The position numbers were made by a program, and so were the translations under genes. A DNA stretch of 64,000 nucleotides from Tretioscincus oriximinensis (taxonomy: Eukaryota; Chordata; Lepidosauria; Squamata; Gymnophthalmidae). Where the stretch lies: positions 423,721 through 487,720 of the forward strand of contig JAJVDF010000342.1 of assembly GCA_022410635.1 (NCBI GenBank), written 5' to 3'. This document shows positions 59,500-64,000 of this stretch, piece after piece (positions within the stretch are counted from its first letter, which is position 1; each line of letters begins with the position of its first letter). The notes under the pieces were generated by a model. That model saw only the letters and a program-made list of their open reading frames with translations. It had not been told where the DNA came from and ran no database searches.

Positions 59500-59644
59500 T
59501 AGTCTTCTATCATGTTTCCCTGAAAATAAGAAAGGGTCTTATATTAATTTTTGCTCCAAAGGATGTGTTAGGGCTTATTTTTAGGGGATTTATTCTTTAA
59601 CAAAAAAATAAAAACCAAAATCAAAATCTTTATTATTTTATCCT

Positions 59645-59930
59645 GAGCACAGATAGCTCAGTCGCTAAGGAATCCATCTCTCATCTGGGAGATCGGGTTT
59701 TGAAGCCCAGTGTCAGATGTGAGGAGGAGTGAGCACCTTCCACTAGCCTGTAGCTCTAGCCAACCCAGCTATTCAAAATCAAGAATTGCAAGAAATTGCA
59801 ACTGACTGCAAGTATGGGAAGCACCACAGCCTGGTGGGGAAGATAGAATGTCAGCCTTCAGGCAAAAAACACTTGTAAGCCACTTTGAGTCCCTTTGTAA
59901 GGTGAGAAAAGCAGCGTACAAGAACCCAGT
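59645..59930 (+). mobile_element. tRNA-derived SINE, second family, with CTT tail
   Basis: The tRNA-like head has AGATAGCTCAGTCGCTAAGG (A-box region) and GATCGGGTTTTGAAGCCC (degenerate B box). The body has CCAACCCAGCTATTCAAAAT, CAAGAATTGCAAGAAATTGC, GGTGGGGAAGATAGAATGTC, CCTTCAGGC and TTGTAAGCCACTTTGAGTCC, ending GTACAAGAACCCAG. It is the most complete copy of this family here and its tail continues as the CTT repeat. Confidence 0.75.
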
Positions 59931-60024
59931 TCTTCTTCTTCTTCTTCTTCTTCTTCTTCTTCTTCTTCTTCTTCTTCTTCTTCTTCTTCTTCTTCTTCTT
60001 CTTCTTCTTCTTCTTCTTCTTCTT
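59930..60024. repeat. (CTT)n microsatellite
   Basis: About 31 uninterrupted CTT units growing from the SINE tail and running into a gap. Leu and Glu homopolymer frames are artefacts. Confidence 0.98.
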
Positions 60025-60137
60025 NNNNNNNNNNNNNNNNNNNNNNNNNNNNNNNNNNNNNNNNNNNNNNNNNNNNNNNNNNNNNNNNNNNNNNNNNNNN
60101 NNNNNNNNNNNNNNNNNNNNNNNNNNNNNNNNNNNNN
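60025..60137. other. Assembly gap (113 N)
   Basis: 113 N directly after the CTT repeat; pyrimidine-rich sequence resumes at 60138. Confidence 0.99.
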
Positions 60138-60378
60138 CCTCTACCCACCCAGTGCTTCTCCCCTTCTGCCTCTGTTCCCCTCCCCCCCTCCCTCTTACTG
60201 TTTTACCCTCCTCCCTCTAGTTTTGTTTTATGTAGCTGCCTAGATATGATATAAATTTTTAACTATAACTAGGTCTTGTTTTTGGAATAGGACTCAGTTT
60301 TAGAGTAGGGCTTATATTTCGAGCATTCCGAAAAATCCTAAAAAATCATGCTAGGTCTTATTTTCAGACCAGTTCCAC

Positions 60379-62707
60379 TTATATCTGTGCGACTATAACT
60401 ATTTTGTTGATACCATTAAGTGCTAGTGATTACAACTTCCATGTTCTTATAATAATTACCTAAATATATAATTCAGAAAAACTCTGCAGTTACCTAAAAA
60501 AGATCAAATAGCTAAAAATATCAGTATCTTAAAGATTTATGATTCAGGAAATCCCACTGTTCTCAAATGTATTAGCCTGTAAATTGAATTATAGACTTTG
60601 GGATTGTTCCTGCACAGTGTCTTTTACTGTGGTGAAGGAATTTTCAGATTAACTTCTCTTGTCATTACTCAAAAATGATTGTACCTGAATGTCAGCATTT
60701 TAGTGTGTTTTGTAATGTAAGAACAAAAACAAAAAAGTAGCATCCCATACTTAAAGCATACAGTATATGAAATTTCTATTTCTGTGTACATAAAAACAAT
60801 AAATTGGAAAGGAAATATGCAATGTAAGCTTGTGTCCCTAAATATCTTTAGCTCAAAGCAATGACAAAATAATTCAGTACAAGGAGTATAGAATCTTGAC
60901 ATATTTATTCATAAGACAGACAACACTCAAATATGTGAAGGCAGACAGTATATATTACATTGCCAAACATCATAATGGAAATCTCATACACATTGTAAGG
61001 ACAATTGTTTGCTAGTGGGATCATGGTTATTTGAGGAAGAGGAAGTATTCTTTCTACATTCTATTCTTATTCTGACATATATGTTGAAAAAGGAACCTGT
61101 TATCTGTGTAGTAGTGTGGCCTTTCTTAGCCTGCACCAGCATGTGGGATGTAGGTCCCTGTTCCTTGATGTGGTCTGCAGTAGCCTCAACTACAGAAAGG
61201 ATATTAATGAGAAGAAAATTGATTATGTAGAATACCTCATATGCACAGAATTCATCATATTAGGTTTTCCATTTGCATAGGGTAAACTGTAGCTACTGCA
61301 GAGTTAACATGAATTTGTTTTCTCTGCAGTTCTGAATGAATTCCACTGTGTAAATGGAAAATGAGTGTGGCCAGCATTAAGTCAAACATCTTTTATGCCC
61401 ATTTTTTTCCCCTAGTCGAATACAGCCCAATGTTCATTAGCAATACTATGAAGGTGATAAATGATAAATGATAGGTCGATGGAATAGACTAGATAGAATG
61501 GCTTAGATAGATAGCTAGATAGCAGTGCATTGGGGAAGAAAACGAATGCGACAAAGAAAGAGAAGAGAAAAAGAAAGTTAAAAAAGAAAGTGATGCAGAA
61601 ACTGAAAGGGAGAATGAAAACTTATTTCCTATAGCTCAAAAGCAGGCTTCACAGCTAGTTTTAACTAAAGCTTGAAAGAAAAATGGAATCAACAAATAAA
61701 ATAGTTATTCCAATCTTAACATAGTACACAGTGGATTTAGAAATATTGCTTTTAGTTGTAATTATTTCATGAGTCCACTGAATCTACTAGAATCTGATCG
61801 TCCCCCTGCCCTGCACACTGTTATTGTGCAGAATTCCTATAAGAGTGTGCAATCCAACCTAACAGCAAAAATTAATTAAAATACAATCTCTTAAAGAGAA
61901 CAATTGTAATAGGATGTGTTAGTTAATTTAACAGTAATCAATGAATGGATAGTTAATGTAGCCATTTGAGATATTAGGCTAGAAATTTAGAAAAGGAAAA
62001 TCAAGTATCCATTGCAAGATGTCGGCTGTCTTTATGGATTACCAAATTGGACTGGTTGAGCAGCTTTTCAACTATTTTTGTTATATATTTTTCCTGAAAA
62101 AACACAACATTATAATTGCACCAGTAGAATCAGCAACAGCAGCATTAACAATAACAATAGTTTTGAATCCCTATGAGAAAAGCATTCACACCACTGTGAC
62201 ACTGGGGGGAGGGGGATCTGTACCAGTAATTTTGGAAGGCATTTGAATTTCAATGATGGAAGAAAAAATAATTAAAACAAACAGCCAACCATTTTCTACA
62301 ATTCTTATATAAACTAAGAGTCACAATGATGAATTGTTGAAGATCTATTATCATCATTAAAATCTCAAAGCTTCCTTATTCCGCTATCTCAGAATAAAGT
62401 ACTAACTAGAGTGCCTTGTTCTGGAATATCTAAATATAGCGGAATAAGTAACCAGAAGTTGGATGCGCTCCATTATCATTGCACAATTTATTTTGTTTAC
62501 TAGTCCAATACTTTTAGATACACTGCTTTTGGAAACAATTAAAGGTTTTATTATGTCTTTCTGACTTAGTATTGTTCTCATCCAGGCCAACTTGATAAGA
62601 GTTCAGTACTTTAATTTACATTTTTAGTAGTAAACTTTATTTCACCCCTGTCTATCCCTCCCATGCTATACTAGCCATATCCTAAATATAAACAAATATA
62701 AAAGGGG
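60379..62707. other. No gene seen; GATA-like repeat at 61455-61525
   Basis: AT-rich. A degenerate GATA/TAGA stretch occurs at 61455-61525, and a purine-rich stretch at 61540-61615. Short frames have no recognised content. Confidence 0.45.
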
Positions 62708-62802
62708 AGGTTTCAGACCACCTGCATGAACCCTGCATTGAGCAGGGGTTGGACTCGATGACCCTGGCGGTCCCTTCCAACTCTATGATTCTATATGATT
62801 TA
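62708..62802 (+). mobile_element. CR1 LINE 3' tail, other subfamily
   Basis: GCAGGGGTTGGACTCGATGA, CGGTCCCTTCCAACTCTATG, ATTCTATATGATT: the widely known CR1 3' end with its ATTCTATGA-type terminal repeat. It differs from the TTATGTTCTTA-ending CR1 copies elsewhere in the window. Confidence 0.8.
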
Positions 62803-62989
62803 CTCTACCTTTTTCTGAGTCACAGATCTTATACAGCACTTTTTAAAAAAATTGGAAACTTCTGTTCCTATCATTTTAAATTTCTGGTATGGTATTTTGG
62901 AAGGGTAAAATCATTTCTGTCAAAACTTTGATAGTTCAATATGCTGGTTCTGACCTGATTGTTGTTTTCAGCATTGAAGTCTACAGACT

Positions 62990-63430
62990 AGGGCTATATC
63001 CCCACCTGTTCATTTTCCCTACTTAAAAAACACTTTTTAAAAAGCAAGTGTGTTAGCCACTCGTCCCCATTTTACCTTGCCATTCAGCTGCTGCCTCTCC
63101 CTTCTGCCTTTGAATGAAAAGCCTTAGAAGGAACTATTGTGCTAACTACAACCCCAAGAATTCAATGTGACCCAGCCTACAATTCCCAAGCAGTCTCTGT
63201 GCTCCAAGAGCCAATGAGATTTTTTCAATTTTCACATAAGATCTGAAGAGAATTTACCATCGAAATTTAGAAAATGGAGACTGTTAAAATTGGATGATAT
63301 GAGGTAGGTATTTGTTGTGCAATATAGTGCTTTAAAGTATGTGGAAGGCTGGACGCATGTGATTCCGTGGGATGCAATGAAGGTAAAATCACCTCCAAAG
63401 AACAGTGCCTCAATTGTGGAGATACAGCCT
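62990..63430 (+). mobile_element. Non-autonomous DNA transposon, family F2, copy 3
   Basis: Left AGGGCTATATCCCCAC and reverse complement of the right end AGGCTGTATCTCCAC are clear terminal inverted repeats. Interior blocks TGCCATTCAGCTGCTGCC, CTAACTACAACCCCAAGAAT and GTGCTCCAAGAGCCAATGAG match copies 1 and 2. No coding capacity and no clear target duplication. Confidence 0.75.
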
Positions 63431-63477
63431 AGGACATTGTTTCTGGTCTAGTCCACATTTCACTCAATGTAGATAAA

Positions 63478-63855
63478 GGCTGCAGGCACATGGGAGCTTC
63501 GTGCCACAATGATACGATTAAGACTTCATCACATGCACGAACAGAGTTTCCGTAATGTAATCAGAAAAAGCTCCGTTGCCCTGGAATAACCTGATGTTTT
63601 GCAAAGTTGCCATGCTTGCCATTGGGAAGGTGAGAAGCCGTCTTCATTGTACTGTTCCTTAATGAGATTATCATGCCAGATTACCACGGGAAGGTGCCAG
63701 CACAGCACAATGAAGAATTGCTGGCTGACATGAGTGGTATTGACTTCCTGGTTACTTGTTAACTGGTTCCATGTGGATTTAATTGTATGTGTAATGACTG
63801 TATTCCACAATTGTTTTTCACATTGTGGATTTTAACATTTTGTGTACCGGCAGCC
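63478..63855 (+). mobile_element. Non-autonomous DNA transposon, family F3, copy 2
   Basis: GGCTGCAGGCACATGGG at the left and TTGTGTACCGGCAGCC at the right are inverted repeats. The interior CAGAGTTTCCGTAATG, GATGTTTTGCAAAGTTGCCATGC, TTGACTTCCTGGTTACTTG and GTTCCATGTGGATTTAA parallels the copy at 57901-58286. Confidence 0.72.
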
Positions 63856-64000
63856 AAAGTAAGAAAGGGACAGGATTTATCCGAGAAAAACCCTAGCAAA
63901 TGTAGAAAAGGTCAAAATGCTCAAGGCCTAGTCCTTAAAAGGTTAAATTAAAAGGCAAATTAAATATTATCTTTTAATTTATTTTCGATACATAATTTTA

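Larger units (their letters stand above)
59513..60378. mobile_element. Inverted-repeat DNA element (family F5) split by a SINE
   Basis: TTTCCCTGAAAATAAG at the left pairs with CTTATTTTCAGACC at the right. Inside, GGGCTTATTTTTAGGG, TAGGGCTTATATTTCGAGCA and CATGCTAGGTCTTATTTTC repeat a GGNCTTATTTT motif on both sides of the SINE at 59645-60137. The element is thus older than the SINE. The class is uncertain. Confidence 0.5.

Noticed and set aside
59848..60243. Poly-Leu and poly-Glu frames
   Set aside because: Translations of the CTT microsatellite and the adjacent gap.

Overview
This is vertebrate nuclear DNA, most likely from a squamate reptile (a lizard or gecko). It is AT-rich and intron- or intergenic-like, with many microsatellites and several runs of N. 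The repeat set points to squamates: a SINE with intact tRNA-type A and B boxes and the Sauria-SINE-like body, fragments of L1, CR1, L2 and an R4/Dong-type LINE, and many short non-autonomous DNA transposons. All family names come from recognising protein motifs and termini by eye; no database search was run.

Layout. 1-2720: L1-type LINE on the minus strand (end of ORF1, endonuclease, reverse transcriptase), running off the left edge. 2.9-8.2 kb: CR1 3' end, a small inverted-repeat element, pyrimidine-rich DNA, a ~100-bp tandem array split by a palindromic MITE, an L1 3' fragment, and a CR1 element with reverse transcriptase. 8.5-9.0 kb: very GC-rich hAT-like element inside a TAG microsatellite. 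13.6-15.2 kb: Sauria-type SINE and L2-type LINE. 16.7-17.3 kb: endonuclease end of an R4-like LINE. 17.9-25.8 kb: two more palindromic MITEs, two SINEs, a second GC-rich hAT-like element, and one plausible host exon on the minus strand. 29.3-33.1 kb: minus-strand L2 and a foldback DNA element. 36.1-36.8 kb: ATC/ATT microsatellite ending in a gap. 40.7-41.9 kb: 5'-truncated L1 with a 46-bp target-site duplication and an assembly duplication inside it. 45.6-47.1 kb: CR1 fragments. 52-64 kb: nested SINEs and DNA transposons, including two inverted-repeat families arranged as mirrored pairs.

No complete host gene can be supported. All recognisable protein coding belongs to broken retrotransposons. 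The best host candidate is a 116-bp splice-flanked open segment at 23694-23809 on the minus strand; a weaker one lies at 9774-9865 on the same strand. The window could therefore be largely intron of a minus-strand gene, but that is inference.

The most interesting material is repeat biology: a five-copy family of ~190-bp palindromic MITEs, two GC-rich hAT-like elements with 8-bp target duplications, nested insertions that give relative ages, and the long-TSD L1.
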